From Rikenella sp031549665 (GTDB taxonomy: Bacteria > Bacteroidota > Bacteroidia > Bacteroidales > Rikenellaceae), in the NCBI GenBank assembly GCA_031549665.1, contig JAVBPJ010000005.1, forward strand, positions 1 to 29,410: a stretch of DNA of 29,410 nucleotides. Reading direction: 5' to 3'. Positions 1-8,127 of this stretch are shown one piece after another. The position numbers were made by a program, and so were the translations under genes. Positions within the stretch are counted from its first letter, which is position 1. Each line of letters starts with the position of its first letter. Under the pieces are notes generated by a model that was not told where the DNA came from, searched no databases, and worked only from the letters and a program-made list of their open reading frames with translations.

Positions 1-1037
1 TCGGCGGTGCTGATTTTGTAGGTGTTGCCCTCCGGCGTAACGGGAGTGAGCGTCCACGTGCGGGGCGTCGAAGTGTCCAGGGTCGTCGCGGCGCCATCCA
101 GCACAATGCCGCTCAGGCGGTAGCGCTTGTTGGGCTCAAACTGAAATCCCGACGAAAGTGTCTTCTGAATCACAACATCCCCGTAATTCGTACCCAGGGT
201 TATGTCCATGGTCGCCCCGGGATCGCCATCGGCGGCAGCAATCAGTATCCAACAGGTGTAGGTGTCGTTATCGTCGTCGAAAACGGCGGCGTTCACATGA
301 AGCCTTACACTGTTGCCGCTAACGGTCGGCGTGCCGACGCCATCGCTGTCAAAGTCCACCGCAAAGTGGAATATCTGATTGGGACAAGACACCGAAACGG
401 TGTTGATCGTGATGGGTATTCCCGCGGCGATGTTATCGGCCGTGATGGGAATCTCCAACAGCGTACCGAAGTGTTTCAGGGAAAACGTAGCGGTGGTGGC
501 GTCTGCCGCAAGAGCCTGCGGGGTGGAGGAATACATCGCGTCCGCCGCGGCGATGTGCGAACGGTCGTCCGCCTTCACCTGCCGCTGCTCTCTCGGGAAA
601 TTGACCCTCAACCCGTTGCTGGCCGCAATGAGCATATCGGGCCGGTAAGGATAATTGGCCACGTAATCCCCGGCCGGCAGGGCGTAGCCCGAAAAATCGG
701 CCTGGGCCAACCCCTCGGTCGCCGCCGAAATGGTGAAGGGGTGGTTGCTGATAAATCCTTCGTCGGTTATTTTGCAAAGCCCCAACTGGTCGTTGCGGCT
801 CCAGGTCATCACGCCGTTGTCGTCGAAATCGGTGCGCGTGGCGGGGTCGTACCAGGGCAGCTCTTCGAAATCGCCCGAAACCATCCCGCTTTTGGTGGTT
901 GAATTATCCACTCCGGCGGTAATCACCAACTTGCCCTTGCCCGGATGCTCGGGATCGGCCGGCAACACGGAACTCTTTGAACAGCCCGCCAACAACAGGG
1001 CGGCGCTCGCTGCAAGTAGTATCTTTTTCATAATCAT
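1..1037 (-). CDS. Fimbrillin-like (Mfa/FimA-type) lipoprotein, 3' end outside window
   Basis: The frame is open from an ATG at 1037 (or 1031, two codons later) to the left edge, about 345 codons, so the C-terminus is missing. It begins MKKILLAASAALLLAGCSKS, a lipoprotein signal peptide with lipobox LAGC. Further in are features common in Bacteroidales fimbrillin-family proteins: an early TTKSG segment, MTWSRNDQLGL, an ATFSLKHFGTLLEIPI stretch where the family usually has its 'F.H..a.l.i' core strand, and FEPNKRYRL near the end. By family knowledge this is an exported, lipidated surface protein, either a fimbrial subunit or an accessory/tip component; which one cannot be decided. It lies 29 bp after the 38-residue peptide gene and is probably in one operon with it and the 523-aa gene. 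I prefer the ATG at 1031 as the natural signal-peptide start but give the longer span. Confidence 0.8.
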   Translation of the reverse strand, partial: MIMKKILLAASAALLLAGCSKSSVLPADPEHPGKGKLVITAGVDNSTTKSGMVSGDFEELPWYDPATRTDFDDNGVMTWSRNDQLGLCKITDEGFISNHPFTISAATEGLAQADFSGYALPAGDYVANYPYRPDMLIAASNGLRVNFPREQRQVKADDRSHIAAADAMYSSTPQALAADATTATFSLKHFGTLLEIPITADNIAAGIPITINTVSVSCPNQIFHFAVDFDSDGVGTPTVSGNSVRLHVNAAVFDDDNDTYTCWILIAAADGDPGATMDITLGTNYGDVVIQKTLSSGFQFEPNKRYRLSGIVLDGAATTLDTSTPRTWTLTPVTPEGNTYKISTA

Positions 1038-1066
1038 GTCTTGGTGTTAGATAGGTTCCGAATTCA

Positions 1067-1183
1067 TTACAGGTCAATCGTGCCCCAATCGGTCAACGAA
1101 CTGGCGTACCCCTGTTCGGGAACTACCTCGGTCACCTCCACCATCGGCGGAAAATAATCCAATATCTCTGCTTGTTCTTTCAT
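1067..1183 (-). CDS. Small 38-residue peptide, Bacteroidales 'PxVEVxEV...EQGYA' type
   Basis: A short reading frame of 38 residues plus a TAA stop sits between the 523-aa gene and the fimbrillin gene. Its ATG overlaps the TGA of the 523-aa gene as ATGA, the classic arrangement for translational coupling. The peptide begins MKEQAEILDYFPP and contains VEVTEVVPEQGYASS, ending TDWGTIDL; it has no signal peptide and is acidic. The P-x-VEV-x-EV...EQG(F/Y)A core resembles short unnamed peptides I recall beside fimbrillin and other surface lipoprotein genes in Bacteroides and Alistipes; this is from memory and no function is established. Coding evidence is the overlap, the in-frame fit of the whole gap, and the family-like motif. 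A chance frame remains possible because it is so short. Confidence 0.6.
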   Translation of the reverse strand: MKEQAEILDYFPPMVEVTEVVPEQGYASSLTDWGTIDL

Positions 1184-2751
1184 CGCGGGCGGGGTTTGTT
1201 TTTAGATGATCCGCGCAGCGAACGGGCGTACTTGCGGTGGATGATCTCGGCAATGGGGATGTTCTGTATCTTGCTCTCCAGCCACGAAATAATATCCAGA
1301 TAGAAAAACGGACGGCGTTCGTACGGGTGGTTTTCGAACGGTTTGAGGTGTTCGTACAGCCGCGTCAGTTCGCCCTTGAAATCCGAAGCGTAGGTGTGCG
1401 GGATACGCTTGAGGAACGAGATGATTTCGTGTTGAACGGCGTGCATATCGTTCATCTTCACCACAAAACTGTACACGCTCTTGATCTGGTAGTCGAGCGA
1501 ATAGTCGTCGCCCGCGTCGTACGAGGCGATCAGGTGGAGGATCCGTGCAAACACCTGCAAATCGCGCCGGAACTGCGGATCGGGGTTGTTGATGATGCGT
1601 TGCAGGTAGATTTTACACTGCTTGTAGTCGCCGTTGCCGAAATGCATGCAGGCGATTTTGTAGTAGATCAGCATTTGGTGGTGCGGATCGACGTACCGGC
1701 CGTACTTTGCAAGAAATTCCACCGCCTCCGGAGCCAGCTTCACCCCCTCGGCAAAGTTGCCCTCCAGCAGGTGGATGTTGATTTTTCCGAGCAGCAGCGC
1801 GTGTTTCGACATCACGATCACGTTGTCGCTCATGGGGGTGATGGTGGGGAGTTCCGCCTCGAATTTTTCGATCAGCTCGGCCATTTCGTCCCGTTTGCGG
1901 ATCATGAACAGCACGTCGAGCAACCGCGAAACCGCCCGGATGTAGTGGTCGTAGTAGGGCGAACGCATCGACGGATTTTGGTCGAAAAGCCCCACCCAGC
2001 GTTTTGCGTAGCGGTAACACATCGAAAAATCGTGGTGTATATAGTAGTACCACATGCGCGCCTGGTACAGGTAGAGCCGTTCGTGGAAACCCATCGACTG
2101 TTCCTTGTAGGCGTTCAGTTTGTCGTAGAAAAAGGCCGTGGTGAGCTTCCGGTCGCGTTCGCTGCGGACGTATCCCAGTTGGAGGTTGAGTCCGTACAGC
2201 AACACCGAAAGGTTCGACAGTTCGTTGATGTTGGCAATGCGGCGGGCAAGCCGTTCGGCCTGAGCGCTGAGCTGCTCGGCCCGGTCGTTGGCGCTGCGGG
2301 TCATGTGCAGCACCTCGATCCGTTTCTCGAACTCCACGATTTCGAGGGCCAGCGTAAAGTTTTCGTAATGAAGCGCCGTCGATTTCGCCTTGTCGAGGAT
2401 GGCGAGCGCCTGCCGGAACATGCCCTTGTCGTACAGGATTTGAGCGAAGTCGACCGCCTCGCGCACCTCCATCACCCCCACGTGCTGCACGTTCAACAGG
2501 CGGATCGAGATCAGAATCTGGCGGTACAGGTACGATTTGATGTTGGGCAGTTGTTCCTTCTTGATGCCCGTGCGTTTGAGGATCTTCGCCTCGTCGTAGT
2601 CGCCCGGAGCTTCGAGCGCATCGAAAAGCGCCAAAAACTTCGCATCCTGGTTGGCTGCACTGCGCGAAACGTAGAGTTTGAAATTCCGTTTCTCGGCCTT
2701 GCTCATCGCCTGGATCAGGTCGAATACGACGTCGCGTTTGGAGCTGCTCAT
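1180..2751 (-). CDS. Conserved Bacteroidota alpha-helical repeat (TPR-like) protein, 523 aa
   Basis: It begins MSSSKRDVVFDLIQAMSKAE, with KRNFKLYVSR just after, and has no signal peptide, so it is probably cytoplasmic. The first ~85 residues look like a helical head (LIQAMSKAEKRNFKLY, then LPNIKSYLYRQILISIRLL). The rest is a run of amphipathic helices with TPR-like pairs, for example MFRQALAILDKAKSTALHYE, AEQLSAQAERLARRIANINE, and GDYKQCKIYLQRIINN near residue 375. The C-terminus is basic (SSKNKPRPR). I recognise this as a conserved but uncharacterised Bacteroidota family with an N-terminal 'DLIxxLxKxEKRxFKLY' signature; the biochemical role is unknown. A TACCTTTG box (2774-2781, minus) lies 22 bp upstream of the start. 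The stop overlaps the start of the small peptide gene, implying an operon running into the fimbrillin. Confidence 0.85.
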   Translation of the reverse strand: MSSSKRDVVFDLIQAMSKAEKRNFKLYVSRSAANQDAKFLALFDALEAPGDYDEAKILKRTGIKKEQLPNIKSYLYRQILISIRLLNVQHVGVMEVREAVDFAQILYDKGMFRQALAILDKAKSTALHYENFTLALEIVEFEKRIEVLHMTRSANDRAEQLSAQAERLARRIANINELSNLSVLLYGLNLQLGYVRSERDRKLTTAFFYDKLNAYKEQSMGFHERLYLYQARMWYYYIHHDFSMCYRYAKRWVGLFDQNPSMRSPYYDHYIRAVSRLLDVLFMIRKRDEMAELIEKFEAELPTITPMSDNVIVMSKHALLLGKINIHLLEGNFAEGVKLAPEAVEFLAKYGRYVDPHHQMLIYYKIACMHFGNGDYKQCKIYLQRIINNPDPQFRRDLQVFARILHLIASYDAGDDYSLDYQIKSVYSFVVKMNDMHAVQHEIISFLKRIPHTYASDFKGELTRLYEHLKPFENHPYERRPFFYLDIISWLESKIQNIPIAEIIHRKYARSLRGSSKNKPRPR

Positions 2752-2773
2752 TGTTGATTGTTTGAGTACTTGG

Positions 2774-2781
2774 CAAAGGTA
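2774..2781 (-). promoter_or_regulatory. Bacteroidota -7 promoter box (TACCTTTG) for the 523-aa gene
   Basis: On the minus strand these bases read TACCTTTG, an exact match to the Bacteroidota -7 consensus TAnnTTTG. The box ends 22 bp before the ATG at 2751, giving an inferred leader of roughly 15-18 nt. No convincing -33 TTTG is visible at the expected distance. Confidence 0.55.
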
Positions 2782-2836
2782 CCATTTTAACGAGGATTAT
2801 TTACTGTGAAACCATTCACGCTTATGAAATTTGTTT

Positions 2837-2844
2837 TAACTTTG
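2837..2844 (+). promoter_or_regulatory. Bacteroidota -7 promoter box (TAACTTTG) for purM
   Basis: TAACTTTG matches TAnnTTTG exactly and ends 28 bp before the purM ATG. The -33 element is weak (ATTC at 2814-2817). Together with the box on the opposite strand at 2774-2781 it makes the 121-bp gap a divergent promoter region. The two -7 boxes are 55 bp apart and face outward. Confidence 0.55.
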
Positions 2845-2872
2845 CGCTTCGTTTCATCATCCAGAAACCCCC

Positions 2873-4057
2873 ATGACCGATCGTTCGCGCTATGCGGGCC
2901 GCGGTGTCTCCTCGGGAAAAGAGGAGGTACACAAAGCCATCCGAGACATCGACAAAGGCCTGTTCCCTCAAGCCTTTTGCAAGATCGTCCCCGACCACTT
3001 CACCGGTAGTCGGGACCACTGCCTGGTGATGCACGCCGACGGAGCGGGCACCAAATCGTCGCTGGCCTACCTGTATTGGAAAGAGACCGGATCGCTCGAC
3101 GTGTGGAAGGGGGTGGCGCAAGACGCCGTGGTGATGAACACCGACGACTTGCTCTGTGTAGGCGCCACCGAAAACATCCTGCTCTCCTCGACCATCGGCC
3201 GCAACAAACGGCTGATTCCCGGCGAAGTGATCGGCGCCATCATCAACGGCACCGAGGAATTTCTGCAAACCATGCGCGATTTCGGTGTGGAGATCCACTC
3301 CACCGGCGGAGAAACCGCCGACGTGGGCGACCTGGTGCGCACCATCATCGTCGACAGCACCGTTACCGCCCGGATGCGGCGGTGCGACGTGCTGACCAAC
3401 GACACCATCGCCCCCGGGCAGGTGATCGTGGGGCTGGCCTCGTACGGACAAGCCGCCTACGAAACCTGCTACAACGGCGGCATGGGAAGCAACGGGCTCA
3501 CTTCGGCCCGGCACGACGTATTCAACCGATCGGTGGCCGAGAAATATCCCGAAAGCTACGACCCGGGGATTCCGACCGATTTGGTCTACACCGGCCCCTA
3601 CTCACTGACCGATCCCGTGGAAGGCGTTTCGCTCGACGCCGGGCGGCTGGTACTCTCCCCCACCCGCACCTACGCCCCCATCATCACCCGTATTTTGAAG
3701 GGATGCCGCAGCGGCGTAAAGGGAATGATCCACTGCACAGGCGGCGGACAAACCAAGGTCCTCCACTTCGCCGGAGCCGGACTCCACATCGTCAAAGACA
3801 ACCTGCTGCCCGTACCTCCGCTTTTCCGCCTGATTCAGGAAGCATCGGGAACGCCGCCCGACGAAATGTACAAAGTCTTCAACATGGGGCACCGGATGGA
3901 ACTCTACGTGCTACCCGAAGCCGCCGACGAGATCATCGCCATCAGCCGCGAGTTGGGTGTCGAAGCCCAAATCATCGGCCGCGTCGAAGCCGCCCCGGGA
4001 GCCGCCCGCCTGACCATTTCGGACCCGCACGGCAGTTACTCCTACCAACGCCAATAA
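2873..4057 (+). CDS. purM: Phosphoribosylformylglycinamidine cyclo-ligase (AIR synthase), Bacteroidota form
   Basis: The 394-aa protein matches the AIR synthase family. AIR synthase converts formylglycinamidine ribonucleotide plus ATP to aminoimidazole ribonucleotide, step 5 of purine synthesis, in the cytosol. Visible motifs are RYAGRGVSSGKEEVHKAI at the N-terminus, the nucleotide/phosphate-binding HADGAGTKSSLAYLYW near residue 60, NTDDLLCVGATENILLSS, the STGGETADVGD loop, GMGSNGLTSARHDVF and KVFNMGHRMELYV. It is about 50 residues longer than E. coli PurM, as I would expect for the Bacteroidota version. The ATG follows a TAACTTTG box by 28 bp. Only 40 bp separate its stop from nqrA and no terminator hairpin is visible there, so read-through into nqr is possible. 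PurL is also related to this family, but the length and single-domain structure argue for PurM. Confidence 0.9.
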   Translation: MTDRSRYAGRGVSSGKEEVHKAIRDIDKGLFPQAFCKIVPDHFTGSRDHCLVMHADGAGTKSSLAYLYWKETGSLDVWKGVAQDAVVMNTDDLLCVGATENILLSSTIGRNKRLIPGEVIGAIINGTEEFLQTMRDFGVEIHSTGGETADVGDLVRTIIVDSTVTARMRRCDVLTNDTIAPGQVIVGLASYGQAAYETCYNGGMGSNGLTSARHDVFNRSVAEKYPESYDPGIPTDLVYTGPYSLTDPVEGVSLDAGRLVLSPTRTYAPIITRILKGCRSGVKGMIHCTGGGQTKVLHFAGAGLHIVKDNLLPVPPLFRLIQEASGTPPDEMYKVFNMGHRMELYVLPEAADEIIAISRELGVEAQIIGRVEAAPGAARLTISDPHGSYSYQRQ

Positions 4058-4097
4058 CCCACTCATCCCCCTGCCAACCTTTACCCATTCACCCAAT

Positions 4098-5444
4098 ATG
4101 TCGAAAGTAATCAAACTACGCAAAGGACTCGACATCCACCTGCTCGGCACCGCCGAACGGGTGCTGACCAAGAGTACCGATGCCGCCGACTATGCGTTAG
4201 TTCCCGATCACTACCAAGGCGTGATCCCCAAATTGTTGGTCAAAGCAGGCGACCCCGTCAAGGCGGGCACCCCCCTGTTTTTCGACAAGGAACATCCCGA
4301 GGTGCTTTTCACCTCGCCCGTCAGCGGAACCGTCAGCGCCATCAATCGCGGCGATAAGCGAAAAATCGAAAGCATCGTCGTCGTCCCCGACGGCGCAGGC
4401 GAAAGCGAAACGTTCGACGTGAAAGGACAGGCCGACCTGTCGGCCGACCAGCTCAAAGAGCTGCTGCTCCGTTCCGGCCTCTGGCCCATGCTGATCCAGC
4501 GGCCCTTCGGCATCATCGCCCGCACCGACACCACCCCCAAGACCATCTTCGTCTCCGGCATCGATACCGCCCCGCTCGCACCCGACCTCAACTTTCTGGT
4601 GCAAGATCAGGGCGAACAGCTCATCGCCGGCCTGGAAGCCCTCAAAAAACTGACCCCCGGCAAAGTACACCTCACCGTAGGGGTCGACACCACCGCAGGG
4701 GTACTCAGCCGTGTCAAGCAAGTCGAAGTACACCCCATCGAAGGCCCCCACCCTGCCGGAAACGTCGGCGTACAGATCGCCCAGATCGACCCCATCGCCA
4801 AGGGCGACATCGTGTGGACCATCGACCTGCAACACGTGGCCATCATCGGCCGCCTGCTGCTGACCGGCAAGGTGGACATGACCAAAATCATCGCCCTGGC
4901 CGGATCGGAAGTGGCCAAACCCCACTACTACCGCGTGATCAGCGGAACGAACCTCGGCAAAATCCTCGAAGGGAACCTCCGCAGCTCGAACGTGCGGATC
5001 ATCAGCGGCAACCCCCTGACCGGATCGGCCGTAGCCTCGAACGGATACCTCGGATTCTACCACAACCTGGTGAGCGTACTCCCCGAAGGCGACAACTACG
5101 AGCTGTTCGGATGGATCATGCCCCGGTTTAAAAAATTCTCCACCTCGCGCAGCTACTTCTCGTGGCTCACCCCCGGGCGCCGCTATCGGCTCGACACCAA
5201 CTTCAACGGCGGCGAACGCGCCTTCGTGCTCAACGGCATTTACGAACGCGTGCTGCCGATGGACATCTACCCCGTCTACCTGCTGAAAGCCATTCTGGCC
5301 AAAGACATCGACAAAATGGAACAGTTGGGGCTGTACGAAATCATCGAAGAGGACGTCGCCCTGTGCGAATTCATCGACCCCTCGAAGATCGAGTGGCAAC
5401 AAATCGTCCGCCAAGGCATCGACCTCATGATCAAAGAACTCTAA
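4098..5444 (+). CDS. nqrA: Na+-translocating NADH:quinone reductase subunit A
   Basis: First gene of a complete nqrABCDEF set. The 448-aa protein begins MSKVIKLRKGLDIHLLGTAE and has a barrel-sandwich-like segment (VPDHYQGVIPKLLVKAGDPV, LFTSPVSGTVSAINRGDKRK) typical of NqrA. HPIEGPHPAGNVG near residue 215, and VISGNPLTGSA further on, also fit. NqrA is the soluble, cytoplasm-facing subunit of the complex that oxidises NADH, reduces ubi- or menaquinone and pumps Na+; it lacks its own redox cofactor and contributes to quinone binding. The length is normal for the family. The gap before nqrA holds no clear TAnnTTTG box, so expression may depend on the purM promoter. nqrB starts 12 bp after the stop. 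Confidence 0.95.
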   Translation: MSKVIKLRKGLDIHLLGTAERVLTKSTDAADYALVPDHYQGVIPKLLVKAGDPVKAGTPLFFDKEHPEVLFTSPVSGTVSAINRGDKRKIESIVVVPDGAGESETFDVKGQADLSADQLKELLLRSGLWPMLIQRPFGIIARTDTTPKTIFVSGIDTAPLAPDLNFLVQDQGEQLIAGLEALKKLTPGKVHLTVGVDTTAGVLSRVKQVEVHPIEGPHPAGNVGVQIAQIDPIAKGDIVWTIDLQHVAIIGRLLLTGKVDMTKIIALAGSEVAKPHYYRVISGTNLGKILEGNLRSSNVRIISGNPLTGSAVASNGYLGFYHNLVSVLPEGDNYELFGWIMPRFKKFSTSRSYFSWLTPGRRYRLDTNFNGGERAFVLNGIYERVLPMDIYPVYLLKAILAKDIDKMEQLGLYEIIEEDVALCEFIDPSKIEWQQIVRQGIDLMIKEL

Positions 5445-5456
5445 GACCCCGCCGGC

Positions 5457-6659
5457 ATGAAAGCACTCAGAAACTACCTCGACCGGATCAAGCCCCAGTT
5501 TGAAAAAGGGGGAAAATTCCACGCACTGCACTCCACTTTCGACGCTTTCGAAAGTTTTCTTTACGTCCCCAAAACCGTTACCGCCAAAGGGAGCCACATC
5601 CGCGACGCCGTGGACATGAAACGCGCCATGAGCATCGTGGTGATCGCCCTGGTCCCCACCCTGCTTTTCGGGATGTTCAACGTCGGATACCAGCACAACA
5701 ACATCGCGCTCGGGTTGGCCGACACCACCGTTTGGACCAACTTCTGGTTCGGATTCTGGAAAGTACTTCCCCTGGTGATCGTCTCCTACGTGGTGGGTCT
5801 GGGGATCGAATTCGCATTCGCCCAATGGCGCGGCCACGAGGTGAACGAAGGATTCCTGGTTACCGGCATGCTCATTCCGCTGATCATGCCCGTCGACGTT
5901 CCGCTCTGGATCGTTGCCGTAGCCACCGCCTTTTCGGTGGTGGTCGGCAAGGAGATGTTCGGCGGCACCGGCATGAACATTTTCAATCCCGCCCTGCTGG
6001 CCCGGGCCTTTGTCTTCTTCGCCTACCCCACCTCCATTTCGGGGAACCAGGTCTGGGTCGACGGACTCAAGGACGGGTTGCAGACCGTTGACGGCTACTC
6101 GGGAGCCACGCCGCTCGGCGACCTGGGCGCCGCCTATTCGGACGGCGTGACCAAGCTCTCCGACGTCGCCTTCGCCAACGGAACCTCGGCCCTCGACTGG
6201 TTCTACGGGCTGATCCCGGGATCGATCGGCGAAACCTCGACCCTGGCCATCCTGCTCGGGGCCGCGCTGCTCATCTTCACCGGCATCGCCAGCTGGAAGA
6301 TCATCGTATCGACCTTCGCAGGCGGATTGGCCATGGGATGCCTATTCAACCTGATCGGCGGAGGGGGGGACAACGTACTGATGCAGATTCCCGCCTGGCA
6401 CCACCTGATCCTCGGCGGATTCGCCTTCGGAGCCGTGTTTATGGCCACCGATCCCGTTACCGGATCGCAGACCGAAACCGGCAAGTGGATCTACGGCTTT
6501 TTGATCGGCCTGCTGGCCGTGCTGACCCGCGTACTCAACCCCGGCTACCCCGAGGGAATGATGCTCGCCATCCTGTTCATGAACGCGATGGTTCCGCTGG
6601 TCGACTACTACGTGGTGCAATCCAATATTCGCCGCCGGATGAAACGAGCCAACCGCTAA
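5457..6659 (+). CDS. nqrB: Na+-translocating NADH:quinone reductase subunit B
   Basis: A 400-aa polytopic membrane protein with about ten hydrophobic segments (for example MSIVVIALVPTLLFGMFNVG and FLVTGMLIPLIMPVDVPLW). The sequence DGYSGATPLGD contains the SGAT motif that is flavinylated in NqrB; the acceptor here is Thr218, expected to carry covalent FMN added by ApbE (not in this window). NqrB also holds riboflavin and forms much of the sodium path and quinone site in Vibrio. The KEMFGGTGMNIFNPALLARA segment is strongly conserved in the NqrB/RnfD superfamily; operon context with nqrA and nqrF, and the length, favour NqrB over RnfD. nqrC follows 13 bp later. Confidence 0.95.
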   Translation: MKALRNYLDRIKPQFEKGGKFHALHSTFDAFESFLYVPKTVTAKGSHIRDAVDMKRAMSIVVIALVPTLLFGMFNVGYQHNNIALGLADTTVWTNFWFGFWKVLPLVIVSYVVGLGIEFAFAQWRGHEVNEGFLVTGMLIPLIMPVDVPLWIVAVATAFSVVVGKEMFGGTGMNIFNPALLARAFVFFAYPTSISGNQVWVDGLKDGLQTVDGYSGATPLGDLGAAYSDGVTKLSDVAFANGTSALDWFYGLIPGSIGETSTLAILLGAALLIFTGIASWKIIVSTFAGGLAMGCLFNLIGGGGDNVLMQIPAWHHLILGGFAFGAVFMATDPVTGSQTETGKWIYGFLIGLLAVLTRVLNPGYPEGMMLAILFMNAMVPLVDYYVVQSNIRRRMKRANR

Positions 6660-6672
6660 ACCCCCACGAGTC

Positions 6673-7464
6673 ATGAATAAACAGACCAACACCTATATCG
6701 TTGCCTACGCCGCCATTTTGGTGGTGATCGTGGCCGCCGTGCTTGCCTTTGCCGCCATCCAGTTGCAACCCCGGCAGCAAAAAAACATCGAAATCGAAAA
6801 GATGGGGGCCATCCTCAGCTCGTTCGGAAAAGGAGGCGACGCCGCTTCGGCCGCCGACAAGAACAGCTACATCGAGGCCGAATACAAAAAATACATCACC
6901 AACAGCTTCCTGGTTAACAACCAGGGGACACAGGTTGAAGGAGACGCTTTCGAGACCCTGGGCAACCTGGAAGAAGTATTCTCCACACCGGACGGAGCTT
7001 ATCCCGTTTTTGTCGCCACGCTCGACGACGGAACCACCGGCTACGTCGTTCCCATGACCGGGAAAGGTCTCTGGGGGCCCGTTTGGGGCTACATCGCCCT
7101 GAAGGAAGACGGAAACACCATCCTCGGCGCCTCGTTCGACCACAAAGGCGAAACCCCCGGACTGGGAGCCGAGATTGCGTTCTCTCCCTTTGAAGACCAA
7201 TTCATCGGCAAAACCCTCTTCGACGGCGGTCAATTCGTTTCGATCAACCTGACCAAAGGCGTAGGCTCCTCGCAGGGAAATCCCCACGCCGTAGACGCCA
7301 TTTCGGGAGGCACCCTCACCAGCAACGGCGTCAAGGCCATGCTCAAGGCCTGTTTGAGCTGCTACGTTCCCTTTCTGCAGAGCCTGGCACAACCCGCCGC
7401 GCCCGAAGCGACGGAACCGGCCGCCGACTCCCTGACCACGAATTCGCTTAGCACCCAACAATAG
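6673..7464 (+). CDS. nqrC: Na+-translocating NADH:quinone reductase subunit C
   Basis: A 263-aa protein with one N-terminal transmembrane helix (YIVAYAAILVVIVAAVLAFA) and a periplasmic FMN-binding domain. The family motif appears as DAISGGTLTSNGV, placing the expected covalent FMN on Thr214. The residue before that Thr is Gly rather than the Ala of the Vibrio SGAT motif (see findings). GKGLWGPVWGYIAL and FDHKGETPGLGAEI are also conserved in NqrC/RnfG. NqrC passes electrons between the Fe site of NqrD/E and FMN of NqrB. The C-terminal ~25 residues are Ala/Pro/Thr-rich (PAAPEATEPAADS) and look like a disordered tail. nqrD begins 5 bp after the stop. Confidence 0.95.
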   Translation: MNKQTNTYIVAYAAILVVIVAAVLAFAAIQLQPRQQKNIEIEKMGAILSSFGKGGDAASAADKNSYIEAEYKKYITNSFLVNNQGTQVEGDAFETLGNLEEVFSTPDGAYPVFVATLDDGTTGYVVPMTGKGLWGPVWGYIALKEDGNTILGASFDHKGETPGLGAEIAFSPFEDQFIGKTLFDGGQFVSINLTKGVGSSQGNPHAVDAISGGTLTSNGVKAMLKACLSCYVPFLQSLAQPAAPEATEPAADSLTTNSLSTQQ

Positions 7465-7469
7465 CCGTT

Positions 7470-8114
7470 ATGAACAACGAAAAAGAGCCGCTTTTCTCAG
7501 CGAAAAATCTCCGCATATTGACCAACCCCCTCGGGGTCGAGAATCCCATTCTGGTGCAGATTTTAGGGATCTGTTCCGCCCTGGCCGTAACGGCCAAAAT
7601 GAAGCCTGCCTTTGTGATGGCCCTTTCGGTGGTGGTGGTTACCGGTCTTTCGAACCTGATCATTTCGCTGATGCGCAAAGGGATTCCCTCCCGCATCCGC
7701 ATCATCGTGCAACTGGTTGTGATCGCCTTTCTGGTGATTCTGGTCGACCAAATCCTCAAAGCCTACGTGTACGACGTGAGCAAACAACTCTCCGTATTCG
7801 TCGGACTGATCATCACCAACTGCATCCTGATGGGGCGGCTGGAAGCCTTTGCCATGAACAACAGGCCCTGGCCCTCCTTCCTGGACGGCATCGGCAACGG
7901 CATGGGCTACGGCCTGATCCTGCTGATCGTGGGTTTCTTCCGCGAACTCTTCGGATCGGGAACCCTGTGGGGATACCCCGTCATCCCGCAATGGTGTTAC
8001 GAACACGGCTACCAGAACAACGGCCTGATGATCCTGCCCCCGATGGCCCTGATCACCGTAGGGATCATCATTTGGATCCACCGCAGCCGGAACAAAAACC
8101 TCCAAGAAAAGTAA
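7470..8114 (+). CDS. nqrD: Na+-translocating NADH:quinone reductase subunit D
   Basis: A 214-aa integral membrane protein with about six helices, homologous to NqrE and RnfE. It shows the two conserved cysteines expected at the intramembrane iron centre shared with NqrE: Cys35 in GICSALAVT and Cys118 in ITNCILMGRLEAFA. The start ATGAACAACGAAAAAGAG and the N-terminal LTNPLGVENPILVQILGICS are typical. FFRELFGSGTLWGYPVIPQ near the C-terminus is also family-like. It sits between nqrC (5-bp gap) and nqrE (13-bp gap). Operon context assigns NqrD over RnfE. Confidence 0.95.
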   Translation: MNNEKEPLFSAKNLRILTNPLGVENPILVQILGICSALAVTAKMKPAFVMALSVVVVTGLSNLIISLMRKGIPSRIRIIVQLVVIAFLVILVDQILKAYVYDVSKQLSVFVGLIITNCILMGRLEAFAMNNRPWPSFLDGIGNGMGYGLILLIVGFFRELFGSGTLWGYPVIPQWCYEHGYQNNGLMILPPMALITVGIIIWIHRSRNKNLQEK

Positions 8115-8127
8115 GCGCTGACCCCCT

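Noticed and set aside
4197..5837. A 546-codon open frame antisense to nqrA/nqrB
   Set aside because: Low-complexity Gly/Asp/Val-rich translation opposite clearly identified genes.
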